A stretch of DNA of 64,000 nt from contig CAZFJC010000006.1 in NCBI GenBank assembly GCA_964518765.1, positions 51,907 through 115,906 on the forward strand. Reading direction: 5' to 3'. Origin of the DNA: CAZPNX01 sp964518765 (lineage in GTDB: Bacteria; Edwardsbacteria; AC1; EtOH8). Made by a program: the position numbers and the translations under genes. The notes under the pieces were generated by a model. It saw only the letters and a list, made by a program, of their open reading frames with translations, was not told where the DNA came from and ran no database searches. Within the stretch, counting starts at the first letter, position 1. Each line of letters begins with the position of its first letter. This document shows, piece after piece, positions 24,276-32,517 of the stretch.

Positions 24276-24493
24276 CATAGGGACTTTTGCATTAACAGAT
24301 CTGCGGCCATCGAGTGCCCCGAGCACGCTCGGTACAGGAGGCCGGCGTCTCGAAACGTCAACCGTTGGTCGAGCGGCCGAAGGCTGTATCGAGGCCAGGT
24401 GGACTACTCGACGTCCGACCGGTCCCTCGGCAAGCTCGGGAACAATCGAGATGGCCGTAGGCCATGTAAACCAGAGGGGGAAGAAAAACCGGT
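24276..24493 (+). repeat. intergenic repeat-like stretch with CTCGG palindromes
   Basis: No gene is supported here. The stretch has several inverted elements, for example GCCCCGAGCACGCTCGG and CCCTCGGCAAGCTCGGGAAC, and resembles dispersed intergenic repeats. It separates the porin terminator from the convergent mazG gene. Confidence 0.35.
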
Positions 24494-25300
24494 TTATCCT
24501 GGCGTCCGCTTGCGCCGGAACTTTGCAGCCGATGGCCAGAGAGCTTTCAGATCGCTCCGCCCGGCCTCCTTGAGGCTCTGGCCGCGGCGCCTCAGCCGGC
24601 GCTCCACCCGATGGAAACCGGAAGCGAAGCCGTCGGTGGCTCGGCGCAGGGCGTCCTCGGGGTCGATGTCCATCAGTCGGGCCAGGTTGACCAGGGAGAA
24701 GAGAAGGCGCCCCAGCCTTTGTCCGGCCTGGCGTCTCCGCCCGCGGGAGAAGCTTCTGGAGATGTCGCCCAGGCCTTTCTCTACGGCGGCCAGGGCCTGG
24801 TCCAGGCCCTCCCACTCCAGGCCGAGCCGCGAGGCCTTCTCCTGCACCCGGCGGGCTTTGAGAAGGGCCGGCAGATGGCGGGGGACGCCATGGAGGGAGG
24901 GCAGGCCGGCGGCCCGCCTCTCGCCGCGCTTGATCTGCTCCCAGTTCTCCAGCACCTGGCGGACGCCGTCGACCTTCGCCCGGCCGAAGATGTGGGGATG
25001 GCGCCGCTCCATCTTGTCGATGTGGGCCGCGATGGCGCGATCGATGTCGAAGCGTCCGCGCTCCCTGGCCAGCTGGCTGTGGAAGATCACCTGGCCCAGC
25101 AGGTCGCCTAGCTCCTCCATCAGCTTGCCGGGGTGGCCTTGGTCGATGGCCTCCACCACCTCGTAGGCCTCCTCGATGAGGTAGGGCCGCAGGCTCCTAT
25201 GGGTCTGGGCCCGGTCCCAGGGGCAGCCGCCCGGGGCGCGAAGGCGGGCGTAGAGATCGACCAGGCGGTAGAAGGGAGTGTGAGATTTTTTCCTAGCCAC
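24494..25300 (-). CDS. mazG: MazG-family nucleoside triphosphate pyrophosphohydrolase
   Basis: A 268-residue protein. The N-terminal domain is a good MazG (LRAPGGCPWDRAQTHRSLRP, EEAYEVVEAI, EELGDLLGQVIFHSQLA), giving the paired EExxE/ExxD metal ligands that hydrolyse NTPs to NMPs. The second MazG domain is recognisable (LLFSLVNLARLMDIDPEDALRRA) but its EEELGDLLF-type motif reads GQRLGRLLFS, so its acidic ligands are lost. Basic residues dominate the C-terminus. The start is a GTG lying inside a dispersed repeat. Confidence 0.9.
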   Translation of the reverse strand: MARKKSHTPFYRLVDLYARLRAPGGCPWDRAQTHRSLRPYLIEEAYEVVEAIDQGHPGKLMEELGDLLGQVIFHSQLARERGRFDIDRAIAAHIDKMERRHPHIFGRAKVDGVRQVLENWEQIKRGERRAAGLPSLHGVPRHLPALLKARRVQEKASRLGLEWEGLDQALAAVEKGLGDISRSFSRGRRRQAGQRLGRLLFSLVNLARLMDIDPEDALRRATDGFASGFHRVERRLRRRGQSLKEAGRSDLKALWPSAAKFRRKRTPG

Positions 25301-25318
25301 GGATTTTCACAGATCGAA
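25299..25318 (+). repeat. CCACGGATTTTCACAGAT repeat at the mazG start
   Basis: The 20-bp segment around ACGGATTTTCACAGATC matches a well-known type of intergenic repeat (CCACGGATTTCACAGATT-like). Its left edge contains the reverse complement of the mazG GTG start codon. Confidence 0.5.
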
Positions 25319-25347
25319 ATTAACTTAAACTTTCAATTTTGCACGTG

Positions 25348-25462
25348 ATATCATCCCGAGAAAAACTCATCGCTTTGCAGGCTGAGGGATGAAGACCCAG
25401 GGCATGAATAGCCGTCACCCTTCAGTTTGACAAGCAGGATGCTTGGCTCAGGGTGACAGAAA
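25348..25462 (+). repeat. dispersed repeats, ATCATCCCGAG and GTCACCCTTCAG ... CAGGGTGACAG
   Basis: Two abutting units: ATCATCCCGAG ... GCTGAGGGATGA, then CCGTCACCCTTCAGTTTGAC ... GCTCAGGGTGACAG. Ends of each are roughly complementary. They fill the space between mazG and alr, both on the minus strand; no gene is seen. Confidence 0.6.
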
Positions 25463-25471
25463 CAGGATCGA

Positions 25472-26608
25472 TCAGATCACCAGCCGTGTCAGCAGGGGGT
25501 TGATGCGGGTTACCGCCTCGTAGTTGATGGTTCCGATCCAAGCAGCCAGCTGTTCGGCCGTTATCCGCTCCCGCCCCTGGGCTCCCAGCAGCACCGCCTC
25601 GTCTTCGGGCCTGACGCCGGGGATGTCGGTGACGTCAGCCACGCACAGGTTCATGCATACCCGACCCCTGATGGGCGCCCGCCTCCCGCGGATGAGGACG
25701 TGGGCGGTGTTGGAGAGTTTTCTGTCGTAGCCGTCATAGTAGCCCACCGGCAGCACGGCCAACCTGGAGTGTCGGGTGGTGCGGTAGGTGCAGCCGTAGC
25801 TGACGTAGGAGCCGGAGGGCGCCTCCTTGACCTGGGCCACTCTAGTCTTCCACGTCAGAACCGGCCTCAGCTCCAACCAGGGGTTGAGCCCGCGCGAGGA
25901 GAGCATGGTCTCCCGCGAGGGCCACAGGCCGTAGATGCCGATGCCCAGGCGCACCAGGCTGCGGCGGGTCTGGGGGAAGATGACGGCGGCGGCGGTGCAG
26001 GCGGTGTGGGCCAGCGGCGCCCCCAGGCCGCGCCTGTCCAGCTCGGACACCAGAGACTGGTATCGCTGCATCTGGCTCTGGGGGAAGCTGCGGTCCAGGG
26101 TGTCCTCGATGTTGGCGAAATGGGTGGAGTAGCCCTCGAGCTTCAGCTTGTCCGATCGTTTGATGAAGCGGGCCAGCCGGATAGCCTGCTCCATACCTAC
26201 CCCCTGGCGATTGGTGCCGGTCTCCAGCTTGATGTGGATGGGGATGGGACGGCCGCCCGGCAGCCGGGAGAGGGCTCTGACTGTCTCCATATTGTAGACC
26301 GTCAGCCGCAGGCCGGCCCGGGCCGCGGTTTGAAGGCCGTTATAAGGGACGTAGCCCAACACCAGCACCGGCAGCCTGATTCCATCGCGGCGCAGGGCCA
26401 GCCCCTCCTCCAGCGAGTTGACGCCCAGCCAGTCGGCCAGGCCGCTTTTGGCGGCCAGCGAGGAGACCTCCCTCAGGCCGTGGCCGTAGGCGTTGGCCTT
26501 GACTACCGGCATCAGCTTGACGCCGGGGCCTATCAGGCGGCGGAAGGCCTTGAGGTTGTGGATCAGGGCGGAGCGGTCGATCTCCACCCAGGAGTTGTCG
26601 TATTTCAT
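25472..26608 (-). CDS. alr: alanine racemase
   Basis: A 378-residue PLP enzyme making D-alanine for peptidoglycan. The PLP lysine is Lys37 in VVKANAYGHG; the second catalytic base lies in SYVSYGCTY; THFANIEDTL and VGYYDGYDR are family stretches. The frame is open 45 codons upstream, but the conserved N-terminus (WVEIDRSALIHNLKAFR) fixes the start at 26608. The SYGxTY region has Cys where Arg/Lys is usual. It is divergently arranged to the DUF1844 gene. Confidence 0.95.
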   Translation of the reverse strand: MKYDNSWVEIDRSALIHNLKAFRRLIGPGVKLMPVVKANAYGHGLREVSSLAAKSGLADWLGVNSLEEGLALRRDGIRLPVLVLGYVPYNGLQTAARAGLRLTVYNMETVRALSRLPGGRPIPIHIKLETGTNRQGVGMEQAIRLARFIKRSDKLKLEGYSTHFANIEDTLDRSFPQSQMQRYQSLVSELDRRGLGAPLAHTACTAAAVIFPQTRRSLVRLGIGIYGLWPSRETMLSSRGLNPWLELRPVLTWKTRVAQVKEAPSGSYVSYGCTYRTTRHSRLAVLPVGYYDGYDRKLSNTAHVLIRGRRAPIRGRVCMNLCVADVTDIPGVRPEDEAVLLGAQGRERITAEQLAAWIGTINYEAVTRINPLLTRLVI

Positions 26609-26761
26609 GGGTTGGACAGGATCGGTGTTGCTGATGATAATCTTGGCCGGCGAACCGGAGCGAAGGGTTGGGTAAAAGCCTAGCTGCGAAAAGATTGCAG
26701 CTATTCTACTACTTTGTTCCGAGGGATGCAAGGGGATAAGCAAAAAAAACGAAAAATGGTA

Positions 26762-26790
26762 TTGATTTTATCCTCAAAGTATGGTAAAAA
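26762..26790 (+). promoter_or_regulatory. possible promoter for the DUF1844-LysM cluster
   Basis: TTGATT, a 17-bp spacer and TAAAAA in an AT-rich part of the divergent alr/DUF1844 gap. Four of six positions match consensus in each box, so it is plausible, not strong. The rest of the 200-bp gap shows no gene. Confidence 0.4.
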
Positions 26791-26809
26791 TAATAGGTTA
26801 TAGGTCAAG

Positions 26810-27115
26810 ATGAAGGAAGAACAGAAGCAGCCCCTGCCCCCGGCCAGCCTGGAGTCTCTGATCTATATGCTGGCCACCTCGGCCATGGTCAACCTGGGGA
26901 TGATCCCTAATCCGGTTGACCAGAAGACCGAGAAAAACCCGTCAGCGGCCCAGCATAGCATCGACCTGCTGAGCGTCCTGCAACAGAAGACTAAGGGGAA
27001 CCTGACCGAGGAGGAATCGCGCTTGCTGGAAGAGTTGCTTTACGACCTGAGGATGAAGTACGTCAAGACCGTATCACCATCGGAGCAAAAGATAGAGAAA
27101 GGAACCACTCCATGA
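26810..27115 (+). CDS. DUF1844 family protein
   Basis: A 101-residue protein matching DUF1844: SLIYMLATSAMVNLGMIPNP, then HSIDLLSVLQQKTKGNLTEE and LLEELLYDLRMKYVK. The family is widespread in bacteria and of unknown function, often near envelope or cell-division genes. The stop overlaps the start of the LysM protein (ATGA), so they are cotranscribed. Confidence 0.9.
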   Translation: MKEEQKQPLPPASLESLIYMLATSAMVNLGMIPNPVDQKTEKNPSAAQHSIDLLSVLQQKTKGNLTEEESRLLEELLYDLRMKYVKTVSPSEQKIEKGTTP

Positions 27116-28215
27116 CGAGAATGCCCAGAACGCTTCTGGCCCTGGCTGCGGCCGTGCTGCTGGCGGCCGGCGCCATGGTGGCCCAGCAGGCGGCGGTCCA
27201 CCGGGTGATCGAGGGCGACACTTTGTGGGACCTGGCCGGCCATTACATGCAGAACAGCTTCTCCTGGCCTCTGATATGGGAGGCCAACAAGGACAAGGTT
27301 GAGGATCCGCACTGGATTTATCCGGGGCAGGAACTGACGATACCGCCCGCGAGTCCGGTCGCTGCCGTGGCCGAGCCGGATACTGCGGCTCCCGCGGTAG
27401 TCGTGGCCGCGCCGGCGCCCGAGCCAGAGCCGGAGCCCGAGGCGCCGATCGCCAAGCCCGCGGCTTCGATCCAGCGCTCCCAGCTGATCGGGGTGAGGAA
27501 GGGCAGCGAACCCGTGGTCTCCGAGGCTTTGGCCTTCATCTCCGGATACCTGTCGACCGAGGAGGAGAAGCCGCTGGGCAGGTTCATCAAAACCGATGTC
27601 AAGGAGGCCGATTACCTGACCACCAACGACCGGGTGTACTTGAATCTGGGGGTGCGCGACGGCACCCGCCCCGGAGACCGTTTCGCCATATACCGGCTGG
27701 GCAAGGGGGTGAAACACCCCAAGGGGGGGCAGGACCTGGGGAAAATGGTAAGCATCGTGGGGGTGGTCGAGGTGGAGCAGGTTGAGGAGCAGAGCTCCAA
27801 GGCTAGGATCATCAGATGCTACCAGCCGCTGGGCAAGAAGGAGACCGTCAAGCCCTATGTGGAGGCGGTGGTGCCCAAGAACGTCAAGCCGCTGCCGGTG
27901 CAGAAGTCGCACGAAGGCTACATCGTGGCCCTGCGTGAGCCGGAGCTGGCGGCCACCACCTACAAGGTGGCCTATATCGACAAGGGCCTGGCCGACGGCA
28001 TTATGCCGGGAGACGTCTTCGAGATCTACCGGGTGCAGAAGGAGGCTCCTGACCCTGACCGGGGGGGCAGCGTCAAGCTTCCCGATATAGTGGTGGGCGC
28101 GGTCCAGGTGCTGGCGGTCAGGAACAACACCGCCTCGGCCTACATCAGCGCCTCCAGGGTGGAGGATATCAAGGTGGGCGAGACCATCAGGCTGGTCAAG
28201 CAGATGCCCCGTTAG
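27112..28215 (+). CDS. exported LysM-domain protein
   Basis: A 367-residue protein with a signal peptide (residues 1-24, ending MVAQQ) and one LysM domain at about residues 28-78 (HRVIEGDTLWDLAGHYMQNSF ... WIYPGQELTIPP), which binds peptidoglycan. A Pro/Glu/Ala-rich linker (about residues 80-115) leads to a 250-residue beta-rich C-terminal region with two similar halves (RPGDRFAIYRLG and MPGDVFEIYRVQ), each followed by a VVGVVEV/VVGAVQV strand. It is probably periplasmic and wall-associated. Function beyond wall binding is unknown. Confidence 0.87.
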   Translation: MTRMPRTLLALAAAVLLAAGAMVAQQAAVHRVIEGDTLWDLAGHYMQNSFSWPLIWEANKDKVEDPHWIYPGQELTIPPASPVAAVAEPDTAAPAVVVAAPAPEPEPEPEAPIAKPAASIQRSQLIGVRKGSEPVVSEALAFISGYLSTEEEKPLGRFIKTDVKEADYLTTNDRVYLNLGVRDGTRPGDRFAIYRLGKGVKHPKGGQDLGKMVSIVGVVEVEQVEEQSSKARIIRCYQPLGKKETVKPYVEAVVPKNVKPLPVQKSHEGYIVALREPELAATTYKVAYIDKGLADGIMPGDVFEIYRVQKEAPDPDRGGSVKLPDIVVGAVQVLAVRNNTASAYISASRVEDIKVGETIRLVKQMPR

Positions 28216-28260
28216 GGAGAGTTGATCGTAAGGGCAACGCGTTTTGGGGGAGGGAGCGTA

Positions 28261-28452
28261 ATGGCTTCGGGCAGGAAGCTGATAGGTGAGATCATGGTGG
28301 CCCTGAGCTACGTCTCGGTGGAGCAGATCAACGAGGCCCGGATGACCCAGATGCAGGGATCGCCTAAGCGGCTGGGGGAATGCCTGCAGGACCTGGGCTA
28401 CGTGGACCAGAACCAGGTAGAACAGGCCCTGGCCATCCAGGGCATGGAATGA
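28261..28452 (+). CDS. small MshEN/GspE-N-like protein
   Basis: A 63-residue protein resembling half of the N-terminal domain of type II/IV secretion ATPases: KLIGEIMVALSYVSVEQINE ... RLGECLQDLGYVDQNQVEQAL. In MshE this domain binds c-di-GMP; a lone copy could be a small signalling or adaptor protein. The ATG at 28261 follows GGGGGAGGG; an upstream extension to 28222 is less likely. It lies in the LysM/cNMP cluster. Confidence 0.75.
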   Translation: MASGRKLIGEIMVALSYVSVEQINEARMTQMQGSPKRLGECLQDLGYVDQNQVEQALAIQGME

Positions 28453-28492
28453 AGCCTGCCGCACGAAAATATTTGGCAATAGCGAGAGCAAG

Positions 28493-28969
28493 ATGGCCCA
28501 GCTGAACACCGCGGAGCTGCTGAAGAACGTCTATCTCTTCAACGATCTCTCCAAGCCGGAGCTGGAGAAGATCCTGGGCCTGGCCTACGACAAGGAGTTC
28601 GGCAAGGAGGAGGCGGTGTTCCACGAGGGGGAGATCGGCGACGCCCTGTTCATCGTGATGGAGGGGCAGATTCGCATCTCCACCATGGTGCCCGGGGTGG
28701 GCGAGGAGGCCCTGGCGATCCTCAAGCCGGGCGCCTACTTCGGGGAGATGGCTCTGATCGACGACTTTCCCCGCTCGGCCTCGGCCATCGCCCACGAGGG
28801 GCCGGTTAAACTGCTGGCCATCTACAAGCGGGACTTTAAGAAGCTGATGGCCGAGGACAAGGAGATGGCCTACAAGCTGATGTCGGTCTTCATCCGTACC
28901 CTGTCCTCGCGGCTGCGGGAGACGGACGAGAAGCTGAAGAGCATCTTCGCCATCGCCAAGGCTTTCTGA
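28493..28969 (+). CDS. cyclic-nucleotide-binding-domain protein without DNA-binding domain
   Basis: A 158-residue protein: cNMP-binding jelly roll with AVFHEGEIGDALFIVMEGQ and the cassette YFGEMALIDDFPRSASAIA. The C-terminal helix (residues 125-158) stands where Crp would have its DNA-binding domain, which is absent. Similar to the protein at 21302, which shares the C-terminal helical layout. It may act as a cNMP-sensing partner in envelope signalling. A terminator follows. Confidence 0.87.
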   Translation: MAQLNTAELLKNVYLFNDLSKPELEKILGLAYDKEFGKEEAVFHEGEIGDALFIVMEGQIRISTMVPGVGEEALAILKPGAYFGEMALIDDFPRSASAIAHEGPVKLLAIYKRDFKKLMAEDKEMAYKLMSVFIRTLSSRLRETDEKLKSIFAIAKAF

Positions 28970-28984
28970 AACAGGAAAAACAAT

Positions 28985-29015
28985 GCGAACGAGGCCGGAC
29001 GGCCTCTTTCGCTTT
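28985..29015 (+). terminator. Rho-independent terminator
   Basis: Stem GCGAACGAGGCC / GGCCTCTTTCGC with loop GGAC and one C-T mismatch, followed by TTT. Closes the DUF1844-LysM-cNMP cluster. Confidence 0.7.
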
Positions 29016-29031
29016 ATGGGGGATGGAGCCA

Positions 29032-29451
29032 ATGAAAAATAATATTGCCATCTGCTGCCTGCTGGCGGCGGCCGCGGCCCTGGCCGGTTGCGGCCACGGA
29101 CGGGCCGGATCCAAATCCTATAAACTAATAGATATATCCGCGCTGGCCGCCGAGCCGGCGGGGATGGCGGGACGGCGGGTGTCGGTCGAGGGCACCCTGG
29201 AGAACACCGGGGCCAACTACTTCACCGACCTGCGGCCGGTGCTGCGCGACGGGCGGGGGGGGGAGATCCCGGTGAGCCCCTGGCTGCCGCTGTCGGTGCC
29301 GCCGCCCCGGGCAGGGGCCGCGGCCGGCAATCGGCCCAGGCTGATGTCGGATCAGCTGGGCAAGCGGCTGAGGCTGTGGGGCGTATGGGAAAAGACGGAT
29401 TCCGGCTATGCCCTGCGGGTGGAGAAGGACGAAACAATCAAGGAGGAGTGA
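29032..29451 (+). CDS. lipoprotein with an OB-fold-like region
   Basis: A 139-residue lipoprotein: signal sequence with the lipobox LAGC near residue 19. Residues 45-135 (GRRVSVEGTLENTG ... LGKRLRLWGVWEKTDSGYALRVEK) resemble small OB-fold domains in exported proteins, though this is a judgement from pattern. The ATG at 29032 is chosen over 29023 because GGAG lies just before it. It sits 2 bp ahead of the metalloprotease gene and may assist it. Confidence 0.65.
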   Translation: MKNNIAICCLLAAAAALAGCGHGRAGSKSYKLIDISALAAEPAGMAGRRVSVEGTLENTGANYFTDLRPVLRDGRGGEIPVSPWLPLSVPPPRAGAAAGNRPRLMSDQLGKRLRLWGVWEKTDSGYALRVEKDETIKEE

Positions 29452-29453
29452 AT

Positions 29454-31805
29454 ATGAAAAAAGCCATCGGTTTGGCGCTGGGGCTGGCCGTGTGCCAATT
29501 GGCCTGGGCCATGCCTCCCATGCCGGGCAGCGGCGCCAAGGACCCGACCATAGGGCATCCAATAGTCGAGAAGCCCAACCCGCACGCCTACCGGATAGTC
29601 AAGGGCGATGACGGGCTGGAGGTGGCCGTGTCCGTCCTCTCCAAGGGCACCAAGCGCTACCCGGTGCTGCTGATAGACTACAGCGACCGGCCGGGCACCA
29701 TCGCCCGGGCCAGGTTCGACTCCCTGCTGTTCATCGCCGGGGGCGTGGCCACCGGATCCATGGCCGACTACTACCGGGAGGTGTCCTACGGCCGGGACAC
29801 CATGTCCGGCAGCTGCTACGGCTGGCTGTCCTCGGGCCAGACCCAGGCCTACTACGGCCAGGGTTCGTACGGGCTGAGCGGGGCCTATCCCAATAACGCG
29901 GCCGGCCTGGTGATGCGAGCCCTGCAGCTGGCCGACGGCTCGGTGGACTTCACCCAGTTCTCCCGCAGCGGGAATCTTTTGGACCTGGTGATCGTGGTCC
30001 ACGCCGGCCCCGGGGCCGAGGGAAAGCCGGACTCCACCAACTGGATCTGGTCGCACAACGCCGCCCTGTCCAGCTGGGGCGTGCCTCAGGCCAACCGCAT
30101 CTTCGACGGGGTGATCATCGACCAGTACACCATGCAGCCGGAGATCAGTGCCCTGGACACCACCTACCACACCGAGCAGATCGAGATCGGCGTCTTCGCC
30201 CACGAGCTGGGCCACGCCCTGGGCCTGCCCGACCTCTACGACACCGACAACAGCTCCGAGGGGGTGGGGCGCTACTGCCTGATGAGCTCGGGCTCCTGGG
30301 GGGTGGACTACTACAACAGCACGCCGCATCGGCCCGCCCACCTGGCACCCTGGTGCAAGAAGTTCCTGGGATGGATCACGCCGCAGGTGATATCATCCGA
30401 GACCCTGGGCCTTAAACTGCCTCCGGTGCAGTCCACCGGCCAGGTGCTGAGGCTGAATACCCCGGCGGCCAACGAATACTTTCTGATCGAGAACAGGCAG
30501 TGGAACGGATTCGACAGCCTGTTGGACGGCGAGGGCCTGCTCATCTGGCATCAGGACGAGACGGTGATCACCAACGGTTTGCCCACCAACCAGATCAACG
30601 TCACCGAGTCCCACAAGGGCGTCGATGTGGAGCAGGCCAAGGGGACGCAATCATTGGATTCCCCGGCAAATCCCTCGAATTGGACGACCTACAACCGAGG
30701 AGATTACAAGGATTTCTATCCCTACCTGACCAACGCCGCCTTCACCAACGTCACCACGCCCAACAGCAACACCTACACCGGCATTGCCAGCGGAGTGGGC
30801 GTCAGCAACATAACAGCCGGATCCGGCGACACCATGGTCTGCGACATCGGCATCCCCGGCTTCACCATCGGCCTGCTGCAGAGCCCGGCCTTTCCTCAGT
30901 ACTTGACCATCGCCGCCGTGGCCAACAGCGCCCTCAGCAATCCCGGCGCCATCGACACCGCTCTGATGCAGAACCCGTCGGGCAATCAGCCGCTGGCCTT
31001 CGCCCGTATCGGAGCCAGCCGCTCCTATCAGGTGGACTTCGAACTGACGGTGGCCGGGACCCACAACGTCCACCTGGCGGCCAGGGATTCGGCCAACCCC
31101 TCCACCTGGCGCCGGGCCGACCGCACCTTCGAGGTGGTCTCGGGCAAGTCGGCGGGCGGCGCCATCGTGACCCTGGGAGGCGCTGTTCGGCTGGATCTGG
31201 CGCCAGGGGCCATATCACAAGATCTTCTGCTGGCGGTGTTCGAGGATGCCGGTATCCAGATTCAGGATGCCCTGCCGGCCGGCCCGGCATATCAGGTGGG
31301 GCCGGGTATGGTGCTGGGGGAGATTTCCCAGCTCTCGTTGAGGTACGATCCATCCAGTCTGGCGGGCGACCCGCGGCGGCTGGGGATCTACCGGGCCGAG
31401 GGCGGATCCTGGCGCTACCTGGGCGGCGTGCTCGATGAGGGCGGCGGCCGGGTGCTGGCCGAGATCGACCGGCTGGGCGTCTACCAGCTGGCCTGGAGCC
31501 AGGAAAATCCGCCGTTGGCCATGTTGCATAGCGGGGCCGCCGCCGGCGCCAAGCCCAACCCCTTCGGGGACAAAACCACCATCAGCTACCAGCTGGCCAG
31601 GCCCTCCATAGTCTCCCTGAGGATCTATAACGCGGCCGGACAGCTGGTGAGGAACCTGGAACAGGGGCAAAAGGCCCCCGGCCTGCATGGTGTTGCCTGG
31701 GATGGGAAGGACGATGGCGGTAGAAGGGTGGCCTCGGGTGTCTACCTGTACCGTCTCGAGACGGAGGGCACGGCCCAAAGCGGTCGGATGACCAAGGTAA
31801 GGTAG
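29454..31805 (+). CDS. secreted M6-family zinc metalloprotease with C-terminal FlgD-like domain
   Basis: A 783-residue secreted protease. Signal peptide residues 1-18; the pro/catalytic region has the zinc site HELGHALGLPDLYD at about residues 249-262 and a following MSSGSWG Met-turn-like stretch, typical of M6 (immune inhibitor A-like) peptidases. The C-terminal 90 residues (KPNPFGDKTTISYQL ... VSLRIYNAAGQLVRNLEQG ... GVYLYRLE) form a FlgD/T9SS-like Ig domain used for outer-membrane sorting or anchoring in FCB-type bacteria. The start follows AAGGAGGAGTGA. Confidence 0.9.
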   Translation: MKKAIGLALGLAVCQLAWAMPPMPGSGAKDPTIGHPIVEKPNPHAYRIVKGDDGLEVAVSVLSKGTKRYPVLLIDYSDRPGTIARARFDSLLFIAGGVATGSMADYYREVSYGRDTMSGSCYGWLSSGQTQAYYGQGSYGLSGAYPNNAAGLVMRALQLADGSVDFTQFSRSGNLLDLVIVVHAGPGAEGKPDSTNWIWSHNAALSSWGVPQANRIFDGVIIDQYTMQPEISALDTTYHTEQIEIGVFAHELGHALGLPDLYDTDNSSEGVGRYCLMSSGSWGVDYYNSTPHRPAHLAPWCKKFLGWITPQVISSETLGLKLPPVQSTGQVLRLNTPAANEYFLIENRQWNGFDSLLDGEGLLIWHQDETVITNGLPTNQINVTESHKGVDVEQAKGTQSLDSPANPSNWTTYNRGDYKDFYPYLTNAAFTNVTTPNSNTYTGIASGVGVSNITAGSGDTMVCDIGIPGFTIGLLQSPAFPQYLTIAAVANSALSNPGAIDTALMQNPSGNQPLAFARIGASRSYQVDFELTVAGTHNVHLAARDSANPSTWRRADRTFEVVSGKSAGGAIVTLGGAVRLDLAPGAISQDLLLAVFEDAGIQIQDALPAGPAYQVGPGMVLGEISQLSLRYDPSSLAGDPRRLGIYRAEGGSWRYLGGVLDEGGGRVLAEIDRLGVYQLAWSQENPPLAMLHSGAAAGAKPNPFGDKTTISYQLARPSIVSLRIYNAAGQLVRNLEQGQKAPGLHGVAWDGKDDGGRRVASGVYLYRLETEGTAQSGRMTKVR

Positions 31806-31817
31806 GAGGGACAGGAA

Positions 31818-32477
31818 ATGCAGAACTCAAAACTCAAAATCCAGAATACCGGGGCGTTTGTTTCACTGATGGCCCTTGTGATTTTACCGGGAGCCTTTCT
31901 TTTCGCCGGATGCTCCAAGAAGGCCACCGAGCCAACGACCCCCTCGGCAGACGAGCTGATGACCAACGCCTGGAACGCCTTCCACCAGGGGTATTTCTCG
32001 AGCGCCCTGGACTATTTCAACCAGGTTTTGGCCCAAAATTCGGCCCATACCGACGCTCTGAACGGCAAGGGCTGGTGCCTGGGGATACTGGGCAACCGTC
32101 CCGCGGCCCTGGCGTCCTTCAGCTCTGGCTTGGCCGGAACCCCATCCAGCAGCAGCCTGCGAGCCGGGCTGGCCTTTACTTACGCGGCCATGGACTCCGG
32201 GGCAAGGGCGGTTTCCGAAGACTCGACCGTTCTGGCCGGCGACAGCCTGTGGTCGCTGGGCCACCGCTATGTCATGTCCTGGGACTACTTGATGGACTGG
32301 CATGACCTGAGGGTCCTTCTGGCCGAGGAGCTGTTCGAGCTGGGCCGATTCTCCGAATCGCTGGCCCAGGTCAAGAAGCTGGACCCGTCTGTTTCCGTGG
32401 GCACAGACTTCAGCCTGCCCGAGAACCAGGCGGCCCTGCTGGTGGAGATCGAGAGGCTGTCGATGACCTACAAGTGA
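31818..32477 (+). CDS. TPR-repeat lipoprotein, N-terminus encoded by a repeat
   Basis: A 219-residue lipoprotein with lipobox LFAGC near residue 32 and two or more TPR-like units (AWNAFHQGYFSSALDYFNQV, LNGKGWCLGILGNRPAALAS). The first dozen residues (MQNSKLKIQNTG) are encoded by a dispersed repeat and precede the true signal sequence; an ATG at 31869 would give a cleaner start, but would leave only about 14 residues before the lipobox cysteine. The role is probably assembly or scaffolding in the envelope. Confidence 0.7.
   Translation: MQNSKLKIQNTGAFVSLMALVILPGAFLFAGCSKKATEPTTPSADELMTNAWNAFHQGYFSSALDYFNQVLAQNSAHTDALNGKGWCLGILGNRPAALASFSSGLAGTPSSSSLRAGLAFTYAAMDSGARAVSEDSTVLAGDSLWSLGHRYVMSWDYLMDWHDLRVLLAEELFELGRFSESLAQVKKLDPSVSVGTDFSLPENQAALLVEIERLSMTYK
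31819..31851 (+). repeat. AACTCAAAACTCAAAATCC dispersed repeat forming a gene start
   Basis: CAGAACTCAAAACTCAAAAT followed by CCAGAATAC is the type of low-complexity repeat common between genes in uncultured bacteria. Here it is read as the first residues of the next protein. Confidence 0.5.
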
Positions 32478-32517
32478 AGGCGTAGAGCGCTAGCGATAAA
32501 GTAAGAATGGAAGGTCG

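Noticed and set aside
27040..28509. Minus-strand ORF of 489 codons opposite the LysM cluster
   Set aside because: Spans several plus-strand genes with clear domains; no recognisable protein.
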